Position numbers and translations under genes: made by a program
NCBI GenBank assembly: GCA_002450255.1
Contig: DJYW01000163.1
Location: forward strand, 4,528 to 17,198
Direction: 5' to 3'
DNA: 12,671 nt
Source: Gammaproteobacteria bacterium UBA6968
GTDB taxonomy: Bacteria; Pseudomonadota; Gammaproteobacteria; Pseudomonadales; Azotimanducaceae
In this document: positions 1 through 7,670 of the stretch, in pieces
Layout of the letters: the number at the start of each line of letters is the position of its first letter
How positions within the stretch are numbered: position 1 is the stretch's first letter
The notes under the pieces: generated by a model
Told to the model about the DNA's origin: nothing
Databases searched by the model: none
Seen by the model: the letters and a program-made list of their open reading frames with translations, nothing else

Positions 1-1
1 G

Positions 2-196
2 TTACGACAAAGAATGCTTGGCCTTCTAACTGGAGACAAAAAACAGCTGTTGTTGAAAGACTTGGAAACGCTACGTCCAGACGAGTTAGGTGCAGAGCGT
101 GGATCAAGCATGTTAGAAATAAATCAATCTAAGCGTCAAATTCTCAAAGTTGCGAGAGGTCTGCTAGACAGCGGCAAAATTCTACTACCAGGGTAA
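2..196 (+). CDS. Partial FliG C-terminal-domain-like protein (5' end outside window)
   Basis: The frame is open from the window edge to a TAA. The first ATG, at 14, is probably internal because the residues before it (LRQR) continue the similarity. The visible ~64 residues line up by eye with the end of FliG: an LRxRxL opening, a helix ending in L-x-x-DL, then Q-x-x-x-x-IL-x-VAR-x-L-x-x-x-GKI near the C-terminus. E. coli FliG has LRDKFL, DDL and AILLIVRRLAETGEM in the same order. There seem to be about six extra residues between the two helices. In FliG this domain contacts the stator and sets rotation direction, but I cannot say that this copy serves a flagellum. No other flagellar gene is visible, and the gene lies against a broken integrase. 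The match was remembered rather than searched, so a chance helical similarity remains possible. Confidence 0.42.
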   Translation, partial: LRQRMLGLLTGDKKQLLLKDLETLRPDELGAERGSSMLEINQSKRQILKVARGLLDSGKILLPG

Positions 197-290
197 CCGC
201 TTTTTTCGAAGCCTCAAGTGGACTTCTATGCTCACTCAAAATGTCCGACCATGCTCATATATATCCACCTAGGGGATATGGCTTTCTGCC

Positions 291-721
291 CTAACCAACA
301 TCCACTTTTACCCATCGTAACTTCTTCTTGGACTGTTCTAGCGCGGTCAATGTCGGAAACTGGACTAATTCCTAGCCTATTTCTGGAAAGGCGCCATCAG
401 CCCATGCACTCCCATCTTCGTGGACGTGAAACTCTCCTGCTTTTAAATTTCTTCTACGAAGTATTTCTTCTACAGCCAAATCCTTTCTGAATCGGTGAAA
501 CTTGCAGGGTCGCTAGCGTTAAGCATCTTGATGTGCAGATAGTATGCTCTAGATGCTTCTTGCATAGCGCGGTGTACGTCAGCATCGGCAGAGTTGTCGG
601 ACAGTTCTGGTAACTTTCTGGAATACTGTGACGTTAGAGATGGGAAGGTGGTCTTAAAGCAACTAGGGTAGGCGCGGAGGTAGCGGTATCCTCCCGCCTT
701 TCTTTTATTTAGATAACGCAT
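291..721 (-). pseudogene. Remnant of a tyrosine-recombinase-type integrase, N-terminal part
   Basis: The frame starts best at ATG 721 (MRYLNKRKAGGYRYLRAYP). An upstream in-frame TTG at 742 would add seven residues. The opening resembles phage and island integrases, which often begin with a short basic K/R-x-G-x-Y-x-Y/F-R strand, followed here by a helical segment (MQEASRAYYLHIKML). The frame meets TAG at 472. Moving one base, to a frame starting GTA near 475, continues sensibly as VEEILRRRNLKAGEFHVHEDG. That frame is then stopped by TAG at 374-372 and again at 293-291. No catalytic R-H-x-x-R or Y region is present, so this cannot be an active recombinase. It reads away from the 3' end of tRNA-Leu, the standard position for an integrase after integration into a tRNA gene. 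The family call rests on N-terminal style and context only. Confidence 0.5.
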
Positions 722-806
722 CTGTGGCAATCTGACCTCCAAGAACTTGCTTTTAGGATAGCAGTCTTGACAAGATTCTTGCCAGGTTAATGGGGCAATT
801 AGTCTG

Positions 807-829
807 AAACTCTAACATTTTCAGAGCTT
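807..829 (-). terminator. Possible weak terminator after tRNA-Leu
   Basis: On the minus strand a 7-bp stem (AAGCTCT with AGAGTTT, one G-T pair) closes a 9-base loop just downstream of the tRNA. The T-run after it is only three bases and lies within the stem end, so termination would be weak. It may be chance. Confidence 0.2.
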
Positions 830-842
830 TATGTATTGATAG

Positions 843-928
843 TGGTGCCCAGGGAGAGACTCGAACTCTCACGCCGCTAAGGCACTAGAACCTAAATCTA
901 GCATGTCTACCAATTTCATCACCTGGGC
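843..928 (-). tRNA. tRNA-Leu (anticodon UAG)
   Basis: The minus strand gives an 86-base tRNA with encoded CCA. The acceptor stem is GCCCAGG/CCTGGGC with discriminator A. The D-arm contains AAATTGGTAGACA. The anticodon stem CTAGA/TCTAG holds the loop TTTAGGT, giving anticodon TAG (reads CUN leucine codons). There is a long variable arm (GCCTTAGCGGC), and the T-arm is GAGAG-TTCGAGT-CTCTC. The long variable arm fits a class II tRNA-Leu. The gene is complete even though an integrase remnant lies beyond its 3' end, so any past integration rebuilt the 3' half. It lies 163 bases beyond phoU on the same strand. Confidence 0.95.
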
Positions 929-938
929 GAGCGGGGCT

Positions 939-967
939 AGGTTAAGTGTCGCAGCGTTTTTGAGCAA
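939..967 (-). promoter_or_regulatory. Candidate tRNA-Leu promoter
   Basis: On the minus strand TTGCTC (967-962) and TAACCT (944-939) are 17 bases apart. A GC-rich stretch (AGCCCCGC) follows the -10, as in stringently controlled stable-RNA promoters. Each box matches consensus at only three of six bases, and the start site would lie only a few bases before the mature tRNA. This is a weak suggestion. Confidence 0.25.
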
Positions 968-1091
968 CTGTTTTAAGAAACTTTCCTTAGTGCCTAGGTG
1001 AACGCGGGGGTGGCTGCCATACCGCGCTCAGGGCAGTGCCGGATACACCAGTTTCTAACCTTGAGCCGATGTCGCCGCTAACAGGTAGGCT

Positions 1092-1844
1092 CTAAGTATC
1101 GCTTGTGCCTGCGCGATCTCCCGGACCCGTTCTATCCTTGCCGATATTCGGGCCAAAGTCGGTCGTTTGCTGATCTACTGTACTGTGTCGGATGTCTTGA
1201 CCGCGGACCCGATACACCACGTATTCCGCTATATTCTTAGCGTGATCGCCAACGCGTTCCAGGGCCCGGGCAGCCCAAATAAGATTGAGCGCATGCATCA
1301 TGCTGCCACCCTCCTGGTCCGTTTGTTTGGTGCATTCCTCGACCAAATTGTTGTAGGCCGTATCGACCTCACGATCGGCGAGCAGTATCTCCGGCACCAT
1401 AGCCGCGTCTTTGCGTGCAAACGCGTCCAAAGCGTTACCAAGGATTTCTAACACCGTTTGATGCATAGACCGAAACGTCGCGTACTGACTAGCAGGCATC
1501 TCAACCGCGGCGAGTGCAAGCGCCATGCTAGCTATACGGTTCGCTTCGTCTCCGATGCGTTCCAAGTCCGCCACCGACTTCATCATACAAATCACGTCTC
1601 GCAAGTCGCTGGCCGCGGGTTGGCGGCGCGCGATGATGCCTATGCATTGGTCGTCTAACGAAACTTCCATGCTATTGAGCTGCTGCTCGGTTGCTTTGAC
1701 CCGTCGCGCCAACGATGGGTCATGGCCAATCAACGCGTTACAGGCGTCATCGACTTGTTGCTCGACCAGCCCGCCCATCGTCATTACCTGCTCGCTAATT
1801 TGACTCAGCTCCAGATCATATTGTTCGGATATATGTCGACTCAT
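1092..1844 (-). CDS. phoU: Phosphate transport system regulatory protein PhoU
   Basis: PhoU is a cytoplasmic regulator that couples the PstSCAB transporter to PhoR and represses the Pho response when phosphate is plentiful. The 250-residue protein has the two tandem three-helix PhoU repeats, each with the metal-binding signature: LERIGDEANRIA at residues 94-105 and LERVGDHAKNIAEYV at 195-209. E. coli PhoU has 241 residues. The last ~30 residues are polar, rich in G, D and T, and probably disordered. I chose ATG 1844. A TTG one codon upstream is possible, but TTAAGG, which overlaps the pstB stop, sits 9 bases before the ATG. The gene begins 11 bases after pstB and ends the operon. I see no convincing rho-independent terminator before the tRNA. 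Confidence 0.95.
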   Translation of the reverse strand: MSRHISEQYDLELSQISEQVMTMGGLVEQQVDDACNALIGHDPSLARRVKATEQQLNSMEVSLDDQCIGIIARRQPAASDLRDVICMMKSVADLERIGDEANRIASMALALAAVEMPASQYATFRSMHQTVLEILGNALDAFARKDAAMVPEILLADREVDTAYNNLVEECTKQTDQEGGSMMHALNLIWAARALERVGDHAKNIAEYVVYRVRGQDIRHSTVDQQTTDFGPNIGKDRTGPGDRAGTSDT

Positions 1845-1855
1845 CAATTTGTGCC

Positions 1856-2653
1856 TTAACCATAGCGGCCGGTTATGTAATCTTCAGTCTGCTTTTCTCT
1901 GGGGTAGCGGAACAACTGTTCAGTTTCTCCATACTCTATAAGCTGCCCCATATTTAGAAAAGCGGTGTAGTCGGATACTCTGGCCGCTTGCTGCATATTG
2001 TGTGTAACCAACACGATAGTGTATTGATCTTTCAAACTCGTGATAAGTTCTTCAATTCTTAGGGTCGAAATTGGGTCTAGATTTGAGGCCGGTTCATCTA
2101 GGAGTAACACAGAGGGTTGAATCGCAATCGCTCTGGCGATGACCAAACGTTGTTGCTGTCCGCCGGATAATTCCAGAGCAGGCGCATCGAGCCGGTCTTT
2201 CACTTCATCCCAAAGCGCTGCAGATTTCAACGCCCATTCCACAGTTTCCTGTAACACCGCTTGCGAACGTTCGCCCTCTAACTTGAGGCCGTAGCAAACG
2301 TTTTCGAAAATACTTTTCGGAAACGGATTCGGACGCTGAAAAACCATGCCAATACTGCGCCGCAATTCAGATACGTTGATATCGGCGGAGTAAATGTCAT
2401 TGCCCTCATGCAGAACGGAGCCTGAAATGGATGCGCCGTCGATGAGATCATTCATACGGTTGAAACAACGTAGCAGGGTGGACTTTCCACAGCCGGAAGG
2501 GCCAATAAATGCGGTGACCCGATTTTTGATAATGTTGACGCTGACGTTATCCAGAGCCGTCGCTTCTGGATAACGGAGCGTTAAACCGTTAACAACAATG
2601 CTTATTTCCTCGGCCGCAACATCTTCTACGCTGGATGGATCGTCCAATTGCAT
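1856..2653 (-). CDS. pstB: Phosphate ABC transporter ATP-binding protein PstB
   Basis: PstB is the ATPase that drives phosphate import through PstC/PstA at the inner membrane (Pho uptake, EC 7.3.2.1 type). Numbered from ATG 2653, the motifs run in order: Walker A GPSGCGKS (51-58), the PstB-typical Q-loop VFQRPNPFP (104-112), signature LSGGQQQR (162-169), Walker B VLLLDEP (182-188) and H-loop histidine in VTHN (~218). The D-loop reads EPASNLDP, where many PstB proteins have EPTSALDP. At 265 residues the length is near the family norm. A GTG at 2665 is also in frame, but the AGGGAG Shine-Dalgarno (2670-2665) would touch it. It sits 11 bases before ATG 2653, so I prefer the ATG. The gene follows pstA closely and precedes phoU. 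Confidence 0.95.
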   Translation of the reverse strand: MQLDDPSSVEDVAAEEISIVVNGLTLRYPEATALDNVSVNIIKNRVTAFIGPSGCGKSTLLRCFNRMNDLIDGASISGSVLHEGNDIYSADINVSELRRSIGMVFQRPNPFPKSIFENVCYGLKLEGERSQAVLQETVEWALKSAALWDEVKDRLDAPALELSGGQQQRLVIARAIAIQPSVLLLDEPASNLDPISTLRIEELITSLKDQYTIVLVTHNMQQAARVSDYTAFLNMGQLIEYGETEQLFRYPREKQTEDYITGRYG

Positions 2654-2672
2654 AATCGGTGACACTCCCTAA

Positions 2673-4370
2673 CTAGTCGGCAATTTTACTGTAGCGACTT
2701 TCCAATCGGCTGCGATAAATAATAGCCAATAAGTTTAGCCCCACAACTAGAAGCGTAAGTAATAGTGCGGTTGCAAAAGCAAGCGGTGCCGCCGCTTCAA
2801 CGTTGGAGCTTTGAAAACCAACGTCGTAAATATGAAACCCCAGATGCATGAATTGTCTTTCCAGATGCAAGTAAGGGAACAGATTGTCCACAGGTAGCGT
2901 TGGTGCGAATTTAACCACACCGACAAGCATCAGTGGTGCAACCTCACCGGCGGCTCTCGCCACAGCGAGAATAATGCCGGTTAAAATGGCGGGGGAGGCC
3001 ATTGGCAGCGTGATGCGAAATAGGGTTTCTGCGCGGGTAGCGCCTAAGGCCAAGCTGCCATTCTTCAGCGAGCGCGGCACTCTGGCGAGGCCTTCTTCGG
3101 TGGATACTATGACCACTGGTACGGTGAGCAACGCAAGCGTAAGCGAGGCCCAAAAAATACCCGGCGTTCCAAACGTCGGGGCAGGTAATTGTTCCGGGAA
3201 AAACAGCTGATCGATATTGCCACCGAGAGCGTAGACAAAAAAGCCAAGCCCAAAGACGCCATACACTATTGATGGCACGCCAGCCAGATTGCTAACGGAA
3301 ATTCTGATAATGCTCAGTAATGGCCCAGGCGTGGCGTACTCGCTGAGGTAGATCGCTGTGATGACCCCAAGCGGCGTCACAAATACCGACATTAACAGCA
3401 CCATAAGGACGGTGCCAAAAATTGCTGGGAAGACGCCACCAGCAGAGTTTGCGTCGCGAGGGTCATCCAGCAAGAAACGGCGCAAATTATTTAGAAAAGT
3501 CGTGACTTTATGCAGCAGGCTCATACTGTTAGGTGCCGTGATGCTGACAAGTTCCGCAAGAGGAACTATCAATTGTTCGCCGCTGGCCGTCTGTAACGTT
3601 AATTGATCTCGTTGTAAGCGTTGGCGAAAGGCAAGTGATTTTTTTTCTTCTTGCTCAAAGCGCGCTTGCACAATCGCTTCTTGTGCGGCGATTATCGCTA
3701 ACTCGTCTTCGTAATCATCCGTCAACCTTTGGCTGACGGCGCGTCTTTGCAGGCGCAGCGATTCCAATTCGCGGCTAAGCGGGCGAATAACGTTTTTCTC
3801 CTGGGCACCGATTTCCGAGCGGATTCGTTCTACTCTTAGTAACGCACCAGTCAGTGCATCAGCGACATCGCCACCTTGCACTTGAATGTATCGGCCGGAA
3901 TCATCGCGTTGCTCTAACATCATTAAGCTGCCGATGGCTTCACCGAAACGAACGCGTTCGACACTGACTAGCTCGGCTGGATAGCTAGTTGCGTTAATGC
4001 GGTGTGTAAAGATCCAGCGGAAATCGGGTGGTTGTAAACGTCGGTTGCCGGTTTTGATCAACCAACGTTCGACCAGTGCGTTCTGACGCAAACCCTCGTT
4101 TGGCGATCCACCAGCTTCCAGATATTGCGACAAGGGAATAGTGCTGGTTGAGGCTTGTTTGCCGAATACCAGAACCGACTCGTCGTTGACGTCTGTATAT
4201 TCTATTGCGGCAATGTTTGCCGGCCAAAAATGGCTTAAGCCATTTGCGGTGATCAGAACGAGAATGCCGATAATCGTGCAAGCACAAAGTGATAGCGCAG
4301 CAGCGCTGAACCAAATCCACGTATTACCGCGTCGAATATTGCGTTGTGCTGTCGTTTTGGCCTGTTGCAT
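2673..4370 (-). CDS. pstA: Phosphate ABC transporter permease PstA, long form
   Basis: PstA is one of the two membrane channel subunits of the phosphate importer. The 565-residue protein is nearly twice E. coli PstA (296). An N-terminal membrane segment (about residues 19-43, WIWFSAAALS to ITANGL) is followed by some 270 residues outside the membrane. These include a charged, coiled-coil-like stretch (about 182-255, rich in E, R, Q and L). The permease domain follows from about residue 313, with a typical permease EAA-type loop (GSLALGATRAETLF, then ITLP) near 438-456. The long form is known from Pseudomonas, whose PstA opens with a similar WIW segment and GLxHFWP. I chose ATG 4370, four bases after the pstC stop. 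A GTG at 4424 would overlap pstC and add 18 residues before the membrane segment. The Shine-Dalgarno is weak (ATAAG), suggesting translational coupling. Confidence 0.92.
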   Translation of the reverse strand: MQQAKTTAQRNIRRGNTWIWFSAAALSLCACTIIGILVLITANGLSHFWPANIAAIEYTDVNDESVLVFGKQASTSTIPLSQYLEAGGSPNEGLRQNALVERWLIKTGNRRLQPPDFRWIFTHRINATSYPAELVSVERVRFGEAIGSLMMLEQRDDSGRYIQVQGGDVADALTGALLRVERIRSEIGAQEKNVIRPLSRELESLRLQRRAVSQRLTDDYEDELAIIAAQEAIVQARFEQEEKKSLAFRQRLQRDQLTLQTASGEQLIVPLAELVSITAPNSMSLLHKVTTFLNNLRRFLLDDPRDANSAGGVFPAIFGTVLMVLLMSVFVTPLGVITAIYLSEYATPGPLLSIIRISVSNLAGVPSIVYGVFGLGFFVYALGGNIDQLFFPEQLPAPTFGTPGIFWASLTLALLTVPVVIVSTEEGLARVPRSLKNGSLALGATRAETLFRITLPMASPAILTGIILAVARAAGEVAPLMLVGVVKFAPTLPVDNLFPYLHLERQFMHLGFHIYDVGFQSSNVEAAAPLAFATALLLTLLVVGLNLLAIIYRSRLESRYSKIAD

Positions 4371-4374
4371 CGGC

Positions 4375-6585
4375 TTATAGTTCGCTATACCGCGAGCGGA
4401 GTTTTTGCCGGACCAGCTCGGCACCCGTGTTGAGAGAAAACGTGAGAACGAATAAAGCGAAAGCGGTCAAAAACAGAATTCTAAAGTGAGTGCTGCCGAC
4501 TTCAGATTCCGACATTTCCGTCGCAATATTTGCAGCAAAAGTACGCATTCCTTCAAAAATATTAAAGTCCATGAGTGGTGTATTGCCAGTCACCATTAGT
4601 ACGATCATAGTTTCGCCAATGGCCCGCCCAGAGCCAATCATAATGGCCGAAGCGATACCGGAGCCTGCCGTTAACAATACGACTCGCGTCAGCGTTTGCC
4701 AGGATGTTGCGCCTAAGGCGAGAGAACCGGCTACCAGATGCTTAGGCACTTCGTGAATGGCATCTTCAGAAATGGTGTAAATGATAGGAATAATCGCCAT
4801 ACCCATAATGATTCCGACAATTAATGCGTTGCGCTGTGCATATTCCAGACCTAAGGAGTCGCGTAGCCAAGCCTGGCTATCACCGCCAAACAAGATGGTC
4901 TCCAGCCAGGGTCCCAACGCGATTGCGCTGGCAATAGCCAACACGAATACGGGCACAGCCCAGAATGCTAAATGTTCTGAACGCGGACGCTTATCGTTGG
5001 GTAGCATCAAAGAGAACATGGCAGCGGCGCCGATGCTTAACGGAATAAATATCACCATAGTGAAAAAAGTAGCCAGATTTTCTTCTATGTAAGGCGCTAA
5101 CCAAATTCCGCCAATGAAACCCAATATCACGGTAGGCAGCGCCGCCAGCGTTTCAATACTGGGCTTAACCAGAGCACGCAGCTTCGGCGACATAAAATAG
5201 CCGGTATAAATCGCTGCGAATACCGCTAACGGCACTGCAAATAGTAGCGCGTAAAAGGTCGCCTTAACGGTGCCGAAGAAAAGAGGCACCAACGAGAATT
5301 TAGGCTCACTGTTATCGTCCGCAGATGTCGACTGCCAGCTATAAATCGGTTGCGAATAACCTTCATACCAGTATTTCTGAAGCAGGCTGGACAGTGATAT
5401 TTCCGGATGCGGGTTATCGAGCTGATAAGGCTCGAGCAGACCGCTGGCATTTTGTGATATTAACCAATCAGAGCTATTACTTAGCGCGTACGCGCGGGTT
5501 GGCTCAAAGCCCCCCTCGAAATACGCCACCGGCTCGAAATTCGCTGGATGATAAAGACTGATTAGCCCGGTGTTATCGATAGCAACAAAGCCTTTTCTTC
5601 GTGGCTCTGCGAGCAGCCTTAGAACCGGCGAGTTATTCTTAAACGCTCGTACAGCAATAACCTGAGGTTCAGCGCCCTGATTCAGGAATAACCACTGACG
5701 GAGGTCGCCGTCATCGCTTGCAGCGACGATGGCATTGCGTCCTGCGAGCGTGGTTAGTGCAGTGATTTTAGGGATCGTCTGGCTAAGCACGTTGCCAGAG
5801 GCCGGATTGAGCGATGTCGTTAGCAGAGGCTGATCTTGAATGGATGGATTGAAAACCAACAGATTGTCTTGCTCATCCACCGCATAAATCAGTTCGTTAC
5901 GCGGTCCCGAAAAAACCCAAGTTATACGATGAGTGTGGGAAAGTGCTGCGGGGGTCGGATCAATAGGCGTTGCGTCGGCTGCTGATAGCTCGGAAATCCG
6001 CAAATTCAAAACTTGAATCACACTGTCCTTAGCTGTAACGACTCGAATTTCGTCGTTGCGTTGTTGCGCATCCATTAGGTCGATTGCTGGCATTTGTATT
6101 GGCCGACGCGAAAACGGCAATTGCAAACGCGCCGAAATTTTCCTTTGGCCCTCAACGAAATTAGTGTTGTAGCGCGACTGCACGAACCAAAGTTTGGATT
6201 CAGTGTCCAACACAGCGTAAAGGCCGGGTGCGTTTTCGATCTCGATTGCTTTGGCAACTCTCACGCCCAGGTCATAGGCGGCTAACGGCAGCCCCGTCGC
6301 TTTGGTAAAGAACTCGACCAAACCGGCTTCGCTAAACCGCAATATCACTTCGCTGTTGTCGTTAAAATCGAGTAAGCGCACATCCCGGTTTACCGTCGCG
6401 ATAGGATGGTCAGGTTGGATCGTTGCGGTAGCAAAGATCGGTGCTACCATCCTAAACAGGTACAGAAAAATCAACACGATTGTCGCGATGACGACGACGC
6501 CGCCCAGGGAGACCACGACACGGGTTATCTGATCGACTAACTGTCGTTTATTGGGTTGCAAAAATTTCAATGGATGATCTGCCAA
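4375..6585 (-). CDS. pstC: Phosphate ABC transporter permease PstC, long form
   Basis: PstC is the second channel subunit of the phosphate importer. At 736 residues it is more than twice E. coli PstC (319). One membrane segment (about 22-45) precedes roughly 370 residues outside the membrane. That region alternates short beta-strand-like hydrophobic stretches with turns and aspartates (for example IVAASDDGDLRQW and FVAIDNTGLISLY), consistent with a beta-propeller-like fold. The permease domain follows from about 433, with an EAA-type loop near 612-640 (HEVPKHLVAGSLALGATSWQ). Long PstC is known in Pseudomonas and relatives. The start must be a TTG (6585), because an in-frame TGA lies just upstream within the end of pstS and no ATG or GTG is available before the first membrane segment. 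No Shine-Dalgarno is obvious. The gene begins 11 bases after pstS. Confidence 0.93.
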   Translation of the reverse strand: MADHPLKFLQPNKRQLVDQITRVVVSLGGVVVIATIVLIFLYLFRMVAPIFATATIQPDHPIATVNRDVRLLDFNDNSEVILRFSEAGLVEFFTKATGLPLAAYDLGVRVAKAIEIENAPGLYAVLDTESKLWFVQSRYNTNFVEGQRKISARLQLPFSRRPIQMPAIDLMDAQQRNDEIRVVTAKDSVIQVLNLRISELSAADATPIDPTPAALSHTHRITWVFSGPRNELIYAVDEQDNLLVFNPSIQDQPLLTTSLNPASGNVLSQTIPKITALTTLAGRNAIVAASDDGDLRQWLFLNQGAEPQVIAVRAFKNNSPVLRLLAEPRRKGFVAIDNTGLISLYHPANFEPVAYFEGGFEPTRAYALSNSSDWLISQNASGLLEPYQLDNPHPEISLSSLLQKYWYEGYSQPIYSWQSTSADDNSEPKFSLVPLFFGTVKATFYALLFAVPLAVFAAIYTGYFMSPKLRALVKPSIETLAALPTVILGFIGGIWLAPYIEENLATFFTMVIFIPLSIGAAAMFSLMLPNDKRPRSEHLAFWAVPVFVLAIASAIALGPWLETILFGGDSQAWLRDSLGLEYAQRNALIVGIIMGMAIIPIIYTISEDAIHEVPKHLVAGSLALGATSWQTLTRVVLLTAGSGIASAIMIGSGRAIGETMIVLMVTGNTPLMDFNIFEGMRTFAANIATEMSESEVGSTHFRILFLTAFALFVLTFSLNTGAELVRQKLRSRYSEL

Positions 6586-6596
6586 GGGATGGGCGG

Positions 6597-7670
6597 TTAG
6601 TTTTCAAGCAATCGCAGTTCCTGAGCTGCGATTTGCGCGGAAATAGGGATGTATCCGTCTTGCATAACAATCTCTTGGCCCTGTGCAGACAGAACAAACT
6701 TTAGGAATTCTAGCGCGATCGGCGATAACGATTGGTCGGGACGCTTATTCACGTAAAGATAGAAAAAGCGAGTAAGCGGGTAACTGTTGTTCGCTGCGGT
6801 GATTCTCGACGCTTCAATAAACTCCCCTTGATCGTTCTCTACTGCAAGCGGTTTGACGCCCGATGTGCGATAGCCCAGACCGGAATAGCCGATTGCATTC
6901 AGCGAGGTGGCGATACCCTGTACCACCGATGATGACCCAGGCTGCTCGTTTACCGAACTGTTGAAGTCGCCGGAGCACAGGACCACCGTTTTAAAGTAAC
7001 CGTAAGTGCCTGACACGGTGTTGCGCCCATAGCGTTGTAACGGGCGCGTGGCCCAATTGCCGGAAAGGCCAAGTTGGCCCCAATTCGAGATGGGCTCATT
7101 TCCCCCACAGCGGCGGGTGGTTGAAAAGATCGCATCCGCTTGCTTGACGGTAATACGTTTCAGCGGGTTGTCCTTGTGAACAAAAATGGCGACCGCGTCT
7201 TGTGCAACCCGAATAAAAGTCGGTTTGTAGCCGTGCCTCGACTCAAATGCTTCTACTTCATGAAGTTTGAACGGACGGCTCATCGGGCCAAAATTTGCTG
7301 TGCCCTCGGTCAAGGCGGGCGGAGCGGTGGAGGAACCAATAGCTTGAACTTGAAAATTCACGGACGGATATTCCCGGTTAAAGCTTTCTATCCAGAGGGT
7401 CATTAAATTAGCCAGCGTGTCTGACCCGGCGCTCGACAGACTGCCGGAAATACCTCGAACGCGACTGTAATCCTGATATTCGCTATCTGTCTGGGCCATC
7501 GGCGGTGCATTGAGCTGCAGCGGGAAAGGATCTAATACTTGCGGCGGCATGGCTTTTACTTCGAGGCTCTCCGGTTGCGGTGAACAGGCTGCAATGAACC
7601 ATAAGACAAAAACATAAAGCCATACCCTGTCGATTCGCTTTCGACGAAGCGATTTAGCCAATTTAGGCAT
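6597..7670 (-). CDS. pstS: Phosphate-binding lipoprotein PstS
   Basis: PstS is the extracytoplasmic receptor that delivers inorganic phosphate to PstCA. From ATG 7670 the protein has 357 residues. A basic start and hydrophobic stretch end in the lipobox FIAAC, with lipidated Cys29. Ser follows the Cys, so inner-membrane retention by Asp+2 is not expected. Phosphate-binding loops are recognisable: SSAGSDT (79-85), GSSTAPP (112-118), NFGPMSR (126-132) and GRNTVSGTY (215-223). The FGPMSR form places it with the divergent PstS group rather than E. coli PstS, which has FGASD there. ATG 7670 overlaps the phoR stop by 8 bases. ATG 7691 is also open and would lengthen the signal peptide by seven residues; neither start has a good Shine-Dalgarno. 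I saw no separate Pho box before this gene. Confidence 0.92.
   Translation of the reverse strand: MPKLAKSLRRKRIDRVWLYVFVLWFIAACSPQPESLEVKAMPPQVLDPFPLQLNAPPMAQTDSEYQDYSRVRGISGSLSSAGSDTLANLMTLWIESFNREYPSVNFQVQAIGSSTAPPALTEGTANFGPMSRPFKLHEVEAFESRHGYKPTFIRVAQDAVAIFVHKDNPLKRITVKQADAIFSTTRRCGGNEPISNWGQLGLSGNWATRPLQRYGRNTVSGTYGYFKTVVLCSGDFNSSVNEQPGSSSVVQGIATSLNAIGYSGLGYRTSGVKPLAVENDQGEFIEASRITAANNSYPLTRFFYLYVNKRPDQSLSPIALEFLKFVLSAQGQEIVMQDGYIPISAQIAAQELRLLEN

Noticed and set aside
218..490. A 90-codon plus-strand frame
   Set aside because: It runs antisense to the integrase remnant, starts without a ribosome site and has no recognisable family.
743..842. A duplicated tRNA 3' end as an attachment site within the window
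   Set aside because: I looked for a second copy of the tRNA T-arm/acceptor sequence in 1-842 and elsewhere and found none, so no att site pair can be stated.
1167..1803. Three plus-strand frames of 66-94 codons opposite phoU
   Set aside because: They lie entirely antisense to a clear phoU, have no ribosome sites and resemble nothing.
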